Assembly (NCBI GenBank): GCA_026182355.1
Contig: JAPFBL010000366.1
Coordinates: forward strand, 248,001 to 312,000
Direction of reading: 5' to 3'
DNA length: 64,000 nt
From: Hermatobates lingyangjiaoensis
Taxonomy: Eukaryota > Arthropoda > Insecta > Hemiptera > Hermatobatidae
A model generated the notes under the pieces. The model worked only from the letters and a program-made list of their open reading frames with translations, had not been told where the DNA came from and did not search any database. Shown in pieces: positions 1 to 15,600 of the stretch. The translations under genes were made by a program, and so were the position numbers. Positions within the stretch are counted from its first letter, which is position 1. Each line of letters opens with the position of its first letter.

Positions 1-402
1 TGTGTAGCTAAAATGGACATATCGGGAGTGGGCTTCCGTAACCTACAATAACGAACACATAATGAGTCTTAAAAAAAAGTGGAGGTCACTTGGTAAATGA
101 GATTATGAAGGTTTTGACATTAAAATGAATACGTCCTCTGCTGAAAGGAAGACAAAGGTAGTTAGAAAGAAAAACCTGACATAAAGAAGTTAGAGGTGGA
201 GGGCAATAGATAAAGAAGAAGAAAGGGAGGAGGGGAACAGACTCAGACATGATGCCCGCGTATATCGGCCATCAAATCTGTAGGTCTGATAGAGGTCTGT
301 TTAGTGCTAAGGGAATACCACAACGTGTGGTATTACGTGGTAGAGCGCTTTCTAAATGTGCAACATTGGTATATAATAATACTTTGGTTTTTTTTCTTTT
401 AG
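1..402 (+). other. Upstream intron end
   Basis: Intron sequence ending in the polypyrimidine tract and AG of exon 1. Purine-rich at 120-250. I see no gene or repeat in it. Confidence 0.6.
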
Positions 403-616
403 TTGGGGAAACATCTGGGCCCGAAGTTTGGTGAACTGCTGCAAATATACTTGGTGGAGGGGTTGAAAGTACTACGAAGTGAAATGAAGGAGATCGTGGG
501 TTCTGTGGACTCGGCACTGGTATTGTCCTGTCTTCGCCTCCTGGACTGCTTTCTGTTTCCACTCACCTGTCCGGAGGGAAAGCCGCCACCTCCTCAGCAG
601 GCCCAGCTGCTCATGC
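403..616 (+). CDS. DNAH1: DNAH1 exon 1 (visible): AAA2 region
   Basis: Follows a T-rich acceptor ending TTTTAG and ends at a weak donor (C|gtcagt). Encodes visible residues 1-71, phase 0 to phase 1, with the motif [15 protein letters not shown] that matches the dynein AAA2 segment reading DSNL..LRILDCF in other heavy chains. An open frame runs on to a stop after the donor, but the next exon's phase and homology support splicing here. The donor is the least certain boundary in the gene. Confidence 0.85.
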
Positions 617-3600
617 GTCAGTACTAACTCGAAATATTTTCTCTATACAAGATATATGAACAGAGCAAACAATTTAGACGTCCACACTTCATCGTCGAAC
701 CAATTTTTTTATTCATAACATTCCGATGAACCAATTCTTCTTTTACCTTTTAGTGTCTCTATTTTATCACTTATATATTTAAGGATTAAACAAATTAATT
801 TACTGTTTAAAATTTATTTTAATAAATAAGAAAAACCATAGTTGAAATCAAGTTTAATCATGTCATTCAGTTAAAGACTTACCACAATATGGTGTTTCTG
901 AAAAAACGTATCAAAATTAATTTTTATTTAACCATTCAGTTTTAGTCTGATAATTCCCCAGTTGTTGAGATCTAATTTATTGCTTTTCCTACTATATACA
1001 GCTAAAAATCCAGTTCCATCAACCATACAGTAGAAAAAGAAATTATGTTTGCTCTTACTTGTTGAAAAATATTTGGGTGTGAGTCCTTTATTGATATGCA
1101 ATAAAAGCTCAACCAACTTAATACTCGTATTTTCATCCGTGGGATATTATAAATTCTCTCAAAGTCTGTACTTGTATGAATACTTTCAAGCTGCGAAATG
1201 CATGTATTCATGCATTCTGATGTAGGGGTAGTAGTGTTGAAATTTTGAAATGATGCCATATTGATTTTCTTCTTTTTTTCAAAAATTTTTAATTTCCCCA
1301 CAAATCCTGTGGGGAAATAAATTAATTCAGATGTAGAATATGGATTTTTTTATGGGAACATAGTTCTCACAAAATTCTGATAACCTATTAAATAATTCAA
1401 AATAATTAATTAGTAATTATTAATTAATTGATTAATTATTAATTCAAAACCCATCTCGGACAAGAGTTCGACCATTCCCCAAAGTTTCATCGCAATCGGA
1501 TTTATGCCTTAGGAGGCATAAGAGAAATATAGATAGACATTCATTCCTATTTATTTAGACGATAGCTGGAAGTATAATTTAATTAATAAAAATAAAAAAG
1601 TAATTTTTAATTTTTTCCTCATTTTATTTATAAATAACTACTCTATGCGATTTCTATTTCATAGTGTTCTAAATAATTATAAGTTTATCTATATACTAAA
1701 CTATCAGAGTTAATTGTCTATTTAATTTAGTATATATAATTATATTCCAGTTATTACTATTATAAATTTATTTCTATTTTGTTATTGTTAGTATGCATAT
1801 ATTACTATTATTTTTTTCCCCAACACAGTAACCCTCCATCGGGACCGTATATTTACAATGTGTTCCCTTATAGATTACACATTTATCACAAACCTGAATA
1901 TATCATATATCTAATTTTATACAATATATCTTATTAATTAATTGAGAATATATCTTATATTAACTTAACTATAATGTCAAGTAATATTTGTACACACTTA
2001 AATTAAGAGTAATAAACTTATATATTACGACCTTATATATTGTAGATGACCTTATTTGGTAAAATGCTTTAGATATATTTATAAATAAATAGTGTTGATA
2101 TTACTTTTAGGGATGTTTTCTTAGCTGCTAAGGGTAAGTTGACAGTTATTTCAAGGTTCTTCATATGATTGCAGCTAATCTTCAAGTGCCTTGGGTAGTT
2201 TTCTCAGTCATATGGAGTGTCGGCGCTACCTGTGATTTGGCCTCCAGACAAAAGTTTTCTTCTTGGATTAGAAAAGTCATGGAAGAACATGAACATCAAC
2301 CTTTTATCCCTCCTGGACTTGTTTACGACTTCAGGTTCTCTCATCATTATTTTTTTAAAGATTTAAGTTTTAATAAACTACATACTGCTTGTAAAATTTA
2401 AGCTTAAAAATATAGGTGTGTTATCTAATCGGGATTCGGTCAAATTTTCTAGGTTCAAAAATCAAACTCTCATTGCCTGATAGGCCTATGAAAAAGGTTT
2501 TAAAATAAAACCCAAACGTCGGCAATGAGAGTTTGATTTTTGAACCTACAAAATTTGACCGAATCCCGATTAGATAACTCACCTATTCTATCAAACGGTC
2601 CATTTATTATTGAATCTGTTATATATATAATTTGGGCTTAAAAATATATATATATTTCGAAATATGGATTTAAGTTATTGTACTTGTGTTTATAAGTAGT
2701 TTTTGAATAAAATATTGCATTTTATAGACTTAAAGTTTATAATAGATTACAATGTGGTATTTACCCATGCCATTTCTGGGTAATTTCAAGTTGTTTTAAT
2801 TTTCCCAAGAGTTAATTTAATTTTCCCATAAAATTCAATGTGATATTCAGTGGCGTAGCAACTATTTTTACCTCCTGGAGCGGTCGTAAGATTTGACCCC
2901 CCCCCCCTCCTTCCGTTGGCCGTTGATAAGCCGTTTTTATTTTTCGTAATTCCAGAAAGTCCTCGAAATATTTATTTTCAAGTTATTAAGCTATCAAATA
3001 TTATAATCAAGGGTCTAATTTCGGACTGCTATTGTTAGTCCGAAAATACCCCCCCTCCCTCTTGCAACGCCACTGGTGTTATTGTGATAATTTCTCTTTC
3101 TGCTGGGAATGCAAATGAATAAACATGTCAATCAAGCCAAACTCAAAGTCATCATAACTACGCAGCATTATATTTACTGATAAGTATTTAATAGAGCATA
3201 AGTTAGTCTATTTGATGTACTTTTACTTTTTATACCTAAAAATAGCGCATTATATGAGGATGAGTTGAGTAATTTTTTTTTAAAACTACGTTGATAAGAA
3301 AGGAATTATAATTCCTTTCTACAAATTCAGAACATGTTTTTGCGCTAACTGAAAAAAATGAAATTTGGTTACAAATTGAACAAAAGTGAAACGGAAATTA
3401 CAAAAGAGCAAAACTTATTTTTGCTCATCAATTATCACAGTTATCAATTACTGTTATCAATGTACTGTTATCAATTATCAAAGTATTCTGTTTATTTAAG
3501 ATGTTTTTTTGAAGTATACATGTTGTATCGATCGGTATTCTGGTGCAATGTTATTTCTAAAATAATTTATTGAGTTATTGTTATTTCTTCATGTTTTATT

Positions 3601-6600
3601 GTATTATTTACAGTTTAGAGTACAAATATTTTAAAAAGTATGAAGTATAGAACTATTTTGTAGATTGCATGATGGTGGATTTACAATGCAAACAGAAGAC
3701 GGTGAATATGCTCCACCTCGTTGGATGAACTGGATGGATAATGTCGAGTCACTGACGATTACTGAAGACACCAAGTATGCAGGTAGTTCAACTTTTGTGT
3801 TAACTAAAGGGATAAACGCAATCCTGGATAAAATTCACAGAAGTCCTCAAATAAATTATTTTAATGTGTTCTTATCTCAACACTATTTTCCTTTCTTTAT
3901 CGAGGTTTCGTCTAGTGTCAAACAGTAAAGCAACTTTTCGTCTATATCTGTAGACATTTTCTGGTTTATATCAATACAAAAATCTGAAGTTTCTGAGTGG
4001 ATGTAGCGCTAAAGATGTCTAAAAACATAGATGAAAAGTTGGCTGAATGGTTTTTTACTGTTTTTACACTAGACCAAACTTGAATAATGAAAGTAAAATA
4101 ATGTTAAATTATTTTATAAATGGTTTAATGTACCCTTGTTTCCTCGGATGTAAGTTAAGAGATAATGAAAAAAATTGATTTTAAAATAATGATGGATGAA
4201 ATAAAGTTTAGGTCCACATAACTAATTTTCTTGGACATTTTTAATATCGTTCGCGTGGGTAGTTGGTTTTTATGTCCAAGTTTTGGAATCACCCAAGTCG
4301 CACAGTTGAACTACATAATAATTAAATTTGACAGATTTACGGTTCTTTGTGAGGAGAAGAACTGGTTTGGTATAATTTTTGGTTATTTTTATTGCAAAGA
4401 GTAAAAAGGACTAAATTGTCCCTTTATATAGTAGCAGCTATATAACTTCCTATCATATCCTGAGTTAGTTAAAACCTACTGTTGTTAACCCCTACACTAG
4501 ATGTAAGGTATGTTTAATTATTATCATTTTCTGTTTTAATCTGATATTTTTTAGTGACTGATCATAAGTTATATATTTACTTGTAGCCTTGACAATGAAA
4601 ATATAAATTTTTGAAACGTCTGAAGACAGAGTTGAGTTTTTGATCGAACAGCCCTCAAGGCACCGAACAATTTTAGTTGTAGTGTAGAGTAACATTTTAC
4701 TGGTCCTTAAAAGATGAACGTAAACATGTTAGATTTGTAGCCTAATTAATGTAATAAGTAAACCTAAATATATAATAATTAATTATAACATTAAACCAAA
4801 TGAAAGTAATAAACTGTCATATGATGCGTTGTCAATTAGGTACTGGAATATTTGATAAGTTAATTATATCATCAGTTAGGTTTGCTTCATTTCAAAGGAT
4901 TTATAATAATAAAAAAAATAGTAAAAGATAATATTAAACTATCTATAAAAATTGCTTCATACGAATAATTTAATTTTGATTTGTCGAAGTAGATAACATG
5001 AAATGAGGAATGTAAAATTTTATTATTTAACAGTAATATAAACAGAGAAAAGTTACAAATTGGTACGTTTGGAAAATATCTTGGAATGATTCATGTTAAA
5101 TTGACTTCAAGTTTAATTTGTCTGATTTATTCACCTTAAATTTTAGAGTCCCAAATTTTCTTCATTCAAGTGTATTTAGAATGGAATATCTTTACCAAAT
5201 ATTTGACATCCTACAGATTTGGATTTGCAGATTAATATCCTCTCTGAGGGACGACGCACTAAGGTTTTTTCATCTTCCGCATGAATAAATAGAGGCCAGA
5301 GTGAAAATCTGATCTGGGATTTACCAGTCCAGAGGGAACACGCAATCAACTGAGTTTTTTAAAAAAAACTCAGGAAAATAAAATAATCTGCATACAACAA
5401 GGAAAAATTGTATCTTTATTAATAACTTTAGGTTGTGAGTGTCTTAAGTAACTCTTTGAAGTGATAAGTGGGATGAAATGAGAATGTAATTGACTGCGTA
5501 GACTGGTGTAAGGAATTTCAGATTGGGTTACTTATTACCAATATTTCTGTTTCATTCAATGCTTCTAATCTTAATTATTATTCATTGTTATTTTCTAATT
5601 TTTTTCAATGATTATTACATGCATTGGGGCCATTAAAATTAATTATTGAATTAAATTGGTTTAGTAGAAGTCTTTTGTTAGATTGTGGGAGGTACACCTA
5701 TATTTATATACTCTCACAATATTTTTAATATTGTTCACCCGTAAGTACAATAAAAAATATCGTTATTATGGGTACGGGCGTAGGCCTAGGTATTATAGTG
5801 CCTGGAGTTCGTTATATGGTGGGAGCCTTGTGGTGGCTGATGTTTAGGACACACTAGGATTTACTCTGACTTGTGGCTGGGTTTTTCCTATCGTTTGTGA
5901 CAAGTATTATGTTCTCCAATGTTGCAAAGGAAACCAACATGGGCTGAGTTAGACCACATCAGTCTCTACTAAGTAGTCGTGCATCAGATCTGTAGCAACT
6001 AAAATACTGGAAGTTGCCTAGTTATGAATCATAAATCATGGGTCAACAGAATTGATCTCTTAGCAAGAGTTGATCTCAAAAGAGTCCTGTGTTGTTCTAA
6101 AACAGCAAGATTGTGATGGTTGGTTTATTTCTGATCACCAACTGCACGTTTTAAGTAATTAATAAAATTTTTATATGAATTACATAAAAAAGTGCCTTTA
6201 TTTTTGGATCATAATTCATTTCTTGAATATTTTTTACATATTACCAACCAGCAAGCGTTTACCAAGTGGTACTCATACTACATTAATAGATGTTGGGATT
6301 TCTCCCAACTTAATTGTGCACATATTGAAGCACAGATAATCAATAAAATTGAGTTATCAGTAGAGAAAGAAGGCTGGACCAATACTGGTCTTTGCTTAGT
6401 TCAATATCCTTCATTTCCCTTATACCAGTTTTGACTTAACTTGAATTTTCAGATATCGAGGTACCTACAATAGACAAAGTAAGAAACTCTGAGCTGCTTG
6501 GTATTTTATTAAACAACAAATCGAATGTGTTGTGCGTGGGACCAACAGGCACTGGTAAAACAATCACCGTCCTGTCCAAACTCAACCGAAACATGCCTAA

Positions 6601-9600
6601 GAAGTTCATCTGTGACTTCATTAACTTTTCTGCCAGAACTTCTAGCAATCAGACTCAGGTGTTGTTTTCTTTTTTTTTAAGAGTTTTAATCGTGATTTTT
6701 AAAACAAGAGAGTGTATATAAATATATATTTATTAAACATTAAATGAAATGGTAGAACGGACTTTTACATAAAGAAGAGTTATAACGAAGGTAACACAAA
6801 GATAGAAAAGACATAACTGACTTCTATATTTTAACGATAGTCCTCATCAGGAGGCGAAGAGTCCTGTTGACGATGATCGTTGAAATATAGAAGTGTGTTA
6901 TGCCTGTTTTTATCACATATATATTCATATCTTTCTGTATTACATATTTATTAAATTACTCTTAGAAAGATGAATAGAGAAAATTCGAAATAGGTTTCTT
7001 GAGGAGTAGCTCCAACGATGAACTGCTCCTGAATATAACTCGACGTTTCGCCGAAGATTATTCGCTATTCTCAAAGCTTTTTTTGAAGGAAAAACTATTT
7101 AAGACATTTACTCAACAGCATCATAGCAGACACGAAAACAAAGGAGTAACACGTAATCTTCCGAGAAACGTCGGCTTACGAGTATAATCAGAAGTAGTTA
7201 ATCTTTGGACCTAATCATCAAGAAACCTATTTTGAATTTTAAGAATCAGTGGTCGTCAAGCTATATCAATATCAAATAGAGAACGAACTGACTTGTCTGT
7301 TTGATAAGTATTCTCAACAAGCTTTATTGTTCCTTAAGAAAGTTCTCCTAATTCGGGTTGACCGTGGGAAGGTTTAGACTGGTAGAATTGACTATATGTC
7401 AAACGAGTAATATTTTCACGAGCTATGCAAGTGGTTAATGTTTGGTATTTACCCATGATGGTAAGGAAAAATATAATTCCTCAGTCACTGAACAACACCT
7501 TACTGAGGCAGATGTATCTGATGACGAACACTAAGTGTTCGAAACGCATTGTAAAATAAAATCCTTGTGGTGAATACTTAATATATTTTTCCTCACTATC
7601 ATGCGTAATGTTTTAATGAAAATAAAATACTTTTTACTTTTTCCTTCTCTTTGTTTACATTTTTCTATTCATCTGACAGTGAATGATCGTTTTTTTTGAA
7701 AAAAATAGTTATTAAACAATTTTATTTAAATAATACAAGTTTGAATGACCTTTATTTATCTTTCAAATATTGAAAAGTTAATGTTAATGAAGTTTAAACG
7801 ATGACCTCCCAAAAATTGAAACCTATTGGAAAACGAAAACTTTTTTCTAATTCTAATAATTAAAAAAAAAAATATGAAACTCAAAATAGAGAAATGAGAC
7901 TGGTAATTAATAACATGAGGATATCAAAAAAAACTTTTCATGGTAAAGCTCTCTGATTAAGAGATAAGAACTATACAGACACCACTAGCAAATTTCAAAG
8001 ATATCGAAAACTCAAACATCCGGGTGTTTTAAATAAAAACATCATAATAACATTCACTATGTAAGGCGTGATTGTTTTGGTGTTACTTGTTATAAAACTG
8101 ATCTGTCCAAGTTAAACCTGGTTTAACAACTGTTTTGCTATAAAACTACTTCCGTAGATATAGAAAAGTTGTCTCAATAATTCTTAAGAAAAAAAACTCA
8201 AAATTTTTAATTTTACTCTTTAGATTCTGGCTGTGTCACTCTTGTAATACAAGGAGAGTATGGACAGAAATATTACAATCAAATAATATTATGTCATATT
8301 TTAATTATGTAATAAGCGGATGGTTTATTTTAGGATGTAATAGAGGCAAAACTTGACAAGAGGAAGAGAGGAGTACTGGGACCACCCCTTCTCAAGTATC
8401 TTATTCTCTTCATAGACGATTTTAACATGCCTGCTCTAGAAGTGTATGGAGCCCAACCCCCGATAGAACTCATCAGACAGTGGATGGATTTCAAGGGTAT
8501 TATATATATATTCTATTAAGAAACAGTATCTAATATTCATATTTATAGTCTTATTATTACGATAATGATAATATGGAAAAAAATCTGAAGAGGTCTACGC
8601 TCAACTTTATTTGTAGTGACTGTCTCACAAGAGAATACACATAGCCCGAATATATCAGCCCTTTGTAAACCACACAATGATCATATTATATTGGGAGTCC
8701 TAAATTTTGCATAATTCAAGTGGATTTAGAGTAGGTATCTTTAATGAATGTCTGACATCTTATAGACTCGGGATAGACGGCTTAATGTTTCCGAGTGACG
8801 ATGTGCTCAGATGTCTTTTAGTCCAAAGATGCGTGAATAATTGATGGTCAAAATGTGTATTGAAAAAACTCAGATCTACCATTATAGAGGCGAGCAGTTG
8901 CCACTGGGCTAACCTGGTCCCTTATTTTTAAAAGTAGATGTATTAACATATTTATTCACCTCCCGTGTGAATAAATCGAGTGCCAGAGTGGGTATTGAAC
9001 CCCGGATCTACTAGTCTAGAGGCGAGTGCGTTACCACTGGACTACCCTGGGTCACTGAACTTTACAAGTAAATGTATTATTGAGCTGATTACATTTATTT
9101 AATTACTTGATTTATTTTTATATGGCTGTTTATTAAACGTATTATGAAACACATAGTTAATAAATTGAATTTCTTGGTTTAATTTAAAGTGGCTCCATGA
9201 GTTACAATTATAACCAGATAGTAATCATTGTTATAGCACCATCCTACATCTGATGTAGATGGAAGCTAATAATTGCTCTTTCTAGTGTATATTTCCTTAA
9301 TGAATACTTAAAATTAGTTATATTTTCATCGTGTAGTATTTCTATTAATACTGTAACCCCTGTATCATCCATGCTGTATAACACCTTAGATTGGGGCTGG
9401 GATAAAAGGAGGGGATTTGGAGATTAGGAAGGATGTGAAACGAAGGTGGTCAGGTCTAGCCCCTGATCACCTTCTCCTCCTCTTCCGTTTGTCCCTGCAT
9501 ATAATAGTTTAACAGGGTATCCTCGTGAAGGCTGAAAGTCGGAGTTGAGTGTTGAATGTTACACCACTAGTATGTGATTAGTGGCGCTTAATCACTCCAT

Positions 9601-12600
9601 TACTACCCCTAGTCTAGTATGTATTAATTAATGTCAACATAAAAATAGACCTTGCATTTCAAAAGGACTTCTTACAATATGTAAATAAATAAATAATCTA
9701 AAATGCGTCTTGAATTGTGAAAATGTATAGTTAACTTAAAACATATTTTTCAATCATCATTAAAGTGAAGAATATGTTTTTTTTTTAAATGTAAAACTAT
9801 TTAAACAGCATTTAATTCAACAGTAAGGTTATATAAATGCCCCAGTTTTATCAACAGCAACTCTTTCTAAACTATTCTATTATCAATAAAGCTGTATTAA
9901 TGGTTTATGACTTTAAGTAAATATTTTCATAAAAAACCCGCCCTTAATTCAACAATTATGTTTTATGATGGTTTATTCTTTTTAAGATTAACTCTTTCGA
10001 AACATTTGTTTAAATAATTACGCTATATGTATGCTTGATTTGCTTAAATTGTAGCATCTTAAAAACAACATTTGATCAGCAATAGCGCTATGTGAATATT
10101 ACTTTTTTTTTTTTCAAAAGAAACTTTTTCAAAAGAATAATCCATTTAGCAATAGCACCAGATTTTTTTTATTAGTTTTTTAAGTTATGTATCTGAGTGT
10201 ATGTATACAATTGTTTTGTGATCATTCTACAAGCGCACAGGTTTGTCGAAGCATAATGAATTATGTAATATTAACATTGTTTGGATGGAAAAACTATAAA
10301 TTTTTGTTTTAAACGTTCCTCATACTGTGACTTCAAAAAAAGTATCTGATAATTTTTTTTAATAAAACAAAATAATTTTTTTATGTGTATTAGTTGTGCC
10401 GTTTGTTTTAACCATGGCTATTTCTTCCATAGGTTGGTATAACAGAGTAAACGTCGGTGAGTTCCGCTACCTTGTAGACATGAACTTCGTTGCAGCTATG
10501 GGGCCACCAGGTGGAGGAAGAAATCCAGTAACAGCTCGTCTTCTACGCCATTTCCACTATATTGCTTTCGTCCAGTTGGACCGTGCCAGTCAGGTACACA
10601 ACTTTCAAGATTCTCTTTGTGATTTTATCATTTTTGTTTTATAAAGAGATCATACTAGGCCACGTAAAACACGTTCATACTATAACTTCTGTTCATTCAT
10701 TCAGATGAATGTCTGGGCAGGAGTGAATTGTGACTACGGTAAGGTTACAGAGTGTGGAAAGCTTTTATAGGTTTTTAATTATGAATTAAAAAAATATTTG
10801 GTTGAATTAATATTTTATATATTTATCAATAATTATAATTAGCATTTAATTTGTAAAATTCTCTTATAACCATAATCAATGTAAAGTTGTAAAAGTGTAT
10901 ATCATTAGTTGTGCAATCCGTAATTGTGTGGTATTTACTCATTCTGAGGTAAAATGGATAAACAAACAAAAGTCTCCACACAAATGAAGTTTTATTCAAC
11001 ATCAACGCGTTTCGAACACTTTGTGTTCATCATCAGGAAGACACCAAGGATCTGGTGCTGATGGGTTGGTCTAGTGAGAACAAGTAGGAAATCCTATCCA
11101 ATATAAGTAGGATAAGTAAATATCCAAATGGATAAGTAGGATTTCATACTTGTTGTTCTCACTGGACCAACCCGTCAGCACGACATCCTTGGTGTCTTCC
11201 TGATGATGAACACTAAGTGTTCGAAACGCGTTGATGTAGAATAAAACTTCATTTGTGTGGAGACTTTTGTTTGTTTATCCATTTTACCTCAGAAAAGTGT
11301 ATATGATACCTTGGTAAGAAGAGGGGGGGGGGGGGGATGGCGAGAGAGGTGAATGGGGCCAGGAAGGCTGAGAACTCCTGCTCTAGGGACTTTTAAAGAG
11401 TATGCAGTATATTATGAACACCATCTATCCTAGTGACTGGGTATCTCTCACATTAAGATCTTGGATAATTTAAGAACTGATTATTTGTTACTTTTCAGGA
11501 GACGATATTTGGAGTAATTCTTCGTTTCTGGTTGGATCGTACAGAACAACTTTCTGGGTTGGTTGACGTGGCACTTTCAGCTACTCTTTCAGTGTACTGG
11601 ACAGTATTAGCAGAACTCCTGCCAACCCCTGCTAAAACACACTACACTTTTAACTTGCGCGATATTAGCAAGGTTTTCCAGGGCATTCATATGGCCATTC
11701 CTGACGATATGAAGGTATTAATTATATCACCATTAAGTAACATTGCATTAGATAATTAAAACTGGTTAGGTTTTGTATTCTGTAGTGTGTATTTACAGTT
11801 GTTACATATGCATTCTTATATTATTTTGTAAGGATTCTTTGGCTGGAGTTTTTATTCCAGCACTTATTCAGACATTTCTAAGTTAAAAGTAAAGTATAAA
11901 TTGAGAATAATTCTTATATTGTGTATTTATAAAATAATATATGACATACTAAACAAAAAGAATCATATAGGGTTGGCCAAAAGTTACTGACTCTTTTAAA
12001 TCTTTATTAGCTTTTATAATTCTCAAGTTATAATTAACCAAGTTTTGACTATAAAACAAATTTCAAGCCTTATAGCAAAATGTTTTAATTTTTAAAAGTA
12101 ATGTAAAAGTAATTTGCACTGATTAGCTCTATTAGCACATTTGCATTACATTTGAAAGAATTTTTTTTTATTTCTTTGCGTTTTAAGTAATTTATTGCCT
12201 GAGTTTTATTTAAAAATGTCTTTCCTTTAAGGTATCCTTAGAAGAAATCGGGACTTGTCAGGTTTAGTGATAGAGCTGGCCTGTTTATTTTCAACTGTTT
12301 GAAATGATTTGATCTTGAACATTTTTTTGGAGCTTTTGAATGATCTGTCTTGCAGTATGAGTATTGGCTCCATCTTGTTGGAACCATATTTTCTCTGGTT
12401 AGCCCTGTACCCATGGCTCCAAAAAATGTTGAATCATGAAGCGATATCCACCTCACGTCATGGTTGTCTGATTTCTATGCTAAGAAATATGAGCCAATAA
12501 TTTCTTAGTGCCTAAATCATCAGCTTTTGCGGCTGAATCAGCTGAAAATTCTCAGACCCCCAAATTCTACAGTTTTTTTTTATTGACAAAACGATTAAGA

Positions 12601-15600
12601 ATAAAGTGGGTTTCACTTGAAATTTTTCAATTCTAAAGGAAACCAGGATCACCGATCACTAAATCTTACAGTGATTTAGTAATCTTAGTTTCATTACATA
12701 TTCTAATCTTGGGAGATCACAAACTGCACCTGCTCCTGAAAATGGCTATTTCGTGAATCGTGTTTTGCTGGTATTAAAACTTCGACGGTAAGAAAGCTGC
12801 GTTGCCAAAGTTGTCTCATGGGACTCGGGTATCACTGTACAATAAGAGCTCCTTTCTCGCTGCTATATCTGTGAATGATGACATCGAAGGATAGTTCTAA
12901 CTTCTCTGAAGAAATAGAAAACTATTCAGAAACAAACACTATTAGGCATTTTTTTTATGGGTTAGTAACTATTAGACTTACGTGTTAGAATTATTAGATA
13001 CAATATGAACAAAAAGAAAATTATCTAGTTTTTTCTATTGTGAATGGCCACAGCCATATTAAATATACCATTTCCACTAAATCTCCAAAGTTAAGCAAAA
13101 TTGGACGTGTTTACTATTAGGAAGTTTGTAATGTAACTCACCATGGTTAAATATGTGTCAAATAATAATTCATTTTTTTTTATGTACAAAATTGCTACTT
13201 TTGTGTCAAAATTTGCAGACGATAAAAGACTTTGCAAATCTTTGGGTACACGAAAACTGTCGAGTCTATCAAGACCGCTTGGTGAATGAACAGGACAGGT
13301 TATGGTTTGACCAGCTGCTAGAAGGCCATCTCATTAATGACTTCAAGCTGAAACCCTCTGACCTTACAGACAGTGGAACGCTACTCTACGGTGACTTCCT
13401 TAACCCCAATGAAAACAGGAATTATTCGAGAATCACAGATATGAACAAGGTAACCACCCACTGATCTTAACTTTCTTTTAAAGTTGATTAAAAATTAACA
13501 AAAAAAAAGAAAACAAAAGTTGACTTATGTAAATTTGAAAGAAATATATTTCATTATAGTAAATTACAATTATAAAAAAATGTTTGTGATTAAACCTTCC
13601 TACAGCGGAGCAGTACAAATTGGACCTTCTATTACTACGAATCTGCCGTGTTCCTCAATATAAAAATATGGAACTTCCATCTACATTCGACGAATTATCA
13701 AGAAAATACTAATAAAAGTATCCACATAAAAATATTTGATAACAACAATAAGTTTGGAACACGTAGTACACCAATAGTTGAAATAGTTAATACTCCAACA
13801 ACCCTTTCAACTATTCTTTATCCTTCACCATCAAACCTTAAGTTCATCCTCCAATTCTTACTATTGTTGTGGTCTGAGGAAAAACAACCTGTTGTTTTCA
13901 TTAAACATTTGTATATTGAAACTTGTTAATATTTTTCCCAAAATGAGGAAGTACGTCATAATAACTCATTTGTCAACCTTTCAATTATTAAGAGATTTGA
14001 AAACTCTAGATATTAATATTGTTAATGGCCGCAGGAAAAAGAATTGTATGTAGTAATTAAAATTTGAGCAGATATTTGTGATAACTGGCTGAGTGTGTTT
14101 CGATTTTAATTTGATATTTACACAAATGTCACATCGTTCATTTTGAAAGCTAAAACACAAAGTTATTTTTATGACAGTTTTGAAACTTGCTTCTTTTTTT
14201 AAATAAACCAGTGTACAGTCTTAAAAAAATATTTGTAGATTTTGAGAGAAAGAGTGAATATAGGGAGAAAGTGAGACTCAGAGAAAGCAGAAGAAGGGAG
14301 AGAGTTATAAAGAAACTGAGGAAGAGAGAGGGACTTCGAAAGGAGAGAGAGAGATTCAAAGAGAGAGTGAAATATAGTGTGAGAAAATGAGAAAGGAAGG
14401 GAGGTGATGGAGATAGACAGGTAGAGAGTGAGAAAGAATAAAGGGTTGGAAAGAGTTGTAATTGTGAATAAGAAGGAATGTATAATTTGAGAAAGTCGAA
14501 GAGTGATTGAGAATGTCTTAAAAGTTTTAATTCCGAACTTTATTTAAAAAATAAAATCTCTGGCATTTTTAAACTGTTAAGACCAGTGTTATCAATTGGA
14601 TCAGTGTATTAGCAAGAAAAATGATGATTTTTCCACTAAATAAATTTAATTTTTTAATAACTTTTACATTAAATTTTACAAGTTACTATGATAAATTAGA
14701 ATAACTTTTGTTTTAGCTGTCTCAGATGTTACAAAAATATTTAGATGATTACAATAAGAACACGACAGCTCCGATGAGACTGGTACTGTTTTTAGACGCC
14801 ATCAGTCATATTTGCCGCATTGCCAGGATCATTAGACAGCCTCTGGGCAACGCTCTCTTGCTTGGCATGGGTGGTTCAGGTAATCCTCCTATTCAATAAT
14901 ACTTTTAAGTATTAAAAAGTGATACAAAGTCAAGTCAAGAAATTCAACAAATATTTTTGTCCTAATATTGAAAAATTTTAAAAAATAATTTATGATTAAA
15001 ACGACACGATACTTCAGTAAACTCTCTGATGTTGTACCCATTCGGTTCTGCTACAGTCGCACTGTAGATATCAGAACTGAAGATTTTACGGAAATAATTT
15101 TCATTCTTACCACTATTAAATATAAAATATTTTCCTGCAAATTGACTTTTCTACGAAATTCTGTGACTCAAACCAGTGCTGTGTTTTAAAAACATTTCAA
15201 GATTATAAAATTCAAAAAGTGACATTAGACTTAATTTTTTGTGGATGACAAGAGGATTGGATGATAGAGGGGTTGTGAGGTTGGAGTGGATTCTTACCAA
15301 CTGGATGCCTGTCACGCCAAGGAATTCGCATAAATCTTAGGTCGTAAAGGGATAATTAACCTTTCAATGACTCTCAACATTTTGGAGTGTCCAGGGTGCG
15401 TTAACCTTTTGGGATTGTAAAAGATTGTGATTAAGGAATTTAGAAATTTTTTGAGTGTATGTGACAGTAGTATAAAGTGCTAGCAGTAGGTTCTGAAGCA
15501 TAGGGTTGACTATACTCTATTTTTGGAATGACTAAATTCTCATAATATACATTTTAATTATTCCATAAATATTCATTTATTATGGGAATATTATGTAAGA

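Larger units (their letters stand above)
10903..11292. mobile_element. Foldback element with paired hammerhead motifs and 12-bp target repeat
   Basis: A 390-bp element flanked by aaaagtgtatat at 10891-10902 and 11293-11304. Its arms are near-perfect inverted repeats (gaggtaaaatggataaacaa against ttgtttatccattttacctc). Each arm carries a hammerhead-like motif, minus strand on the left and plus strand on the right, so both predicted cleavage sites face outward. The left end (cattagttgtgcaatccgta) lies outside the arm and recurs in the element at 53448. A 14-G tract follows at 11323. Confidence 0.85.

Noticed and set aside
928..1301. Minus-strand frame with [11 protein letters not shown] as a PLE N-terminal fragment
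   Set aside because: Only a few residues resemble the [10 protein letters not shown] motif, there is no supporting hammerhead or inverted copy, and the region is extremely AT-rich.
5750..6130. Less AT-rich block as part of an LTR retrotransposon related to 15660-16260
   Set aside because: Only vague shared phrases; no LTR ends, primer site or coding motif could be seen.
12238..12456. Minus-strand 72-codon frame as a host gene
   Set aside because: It is one broken frame of a mariner-type transposase; the catalytic-motif peptide lies in another frame.
14150..14390. Overlapping R/E-rich and S/L-rich frames on the two strands
   Set aside because: Produced by a purine-rich low-complexity tract; no start context or homology.
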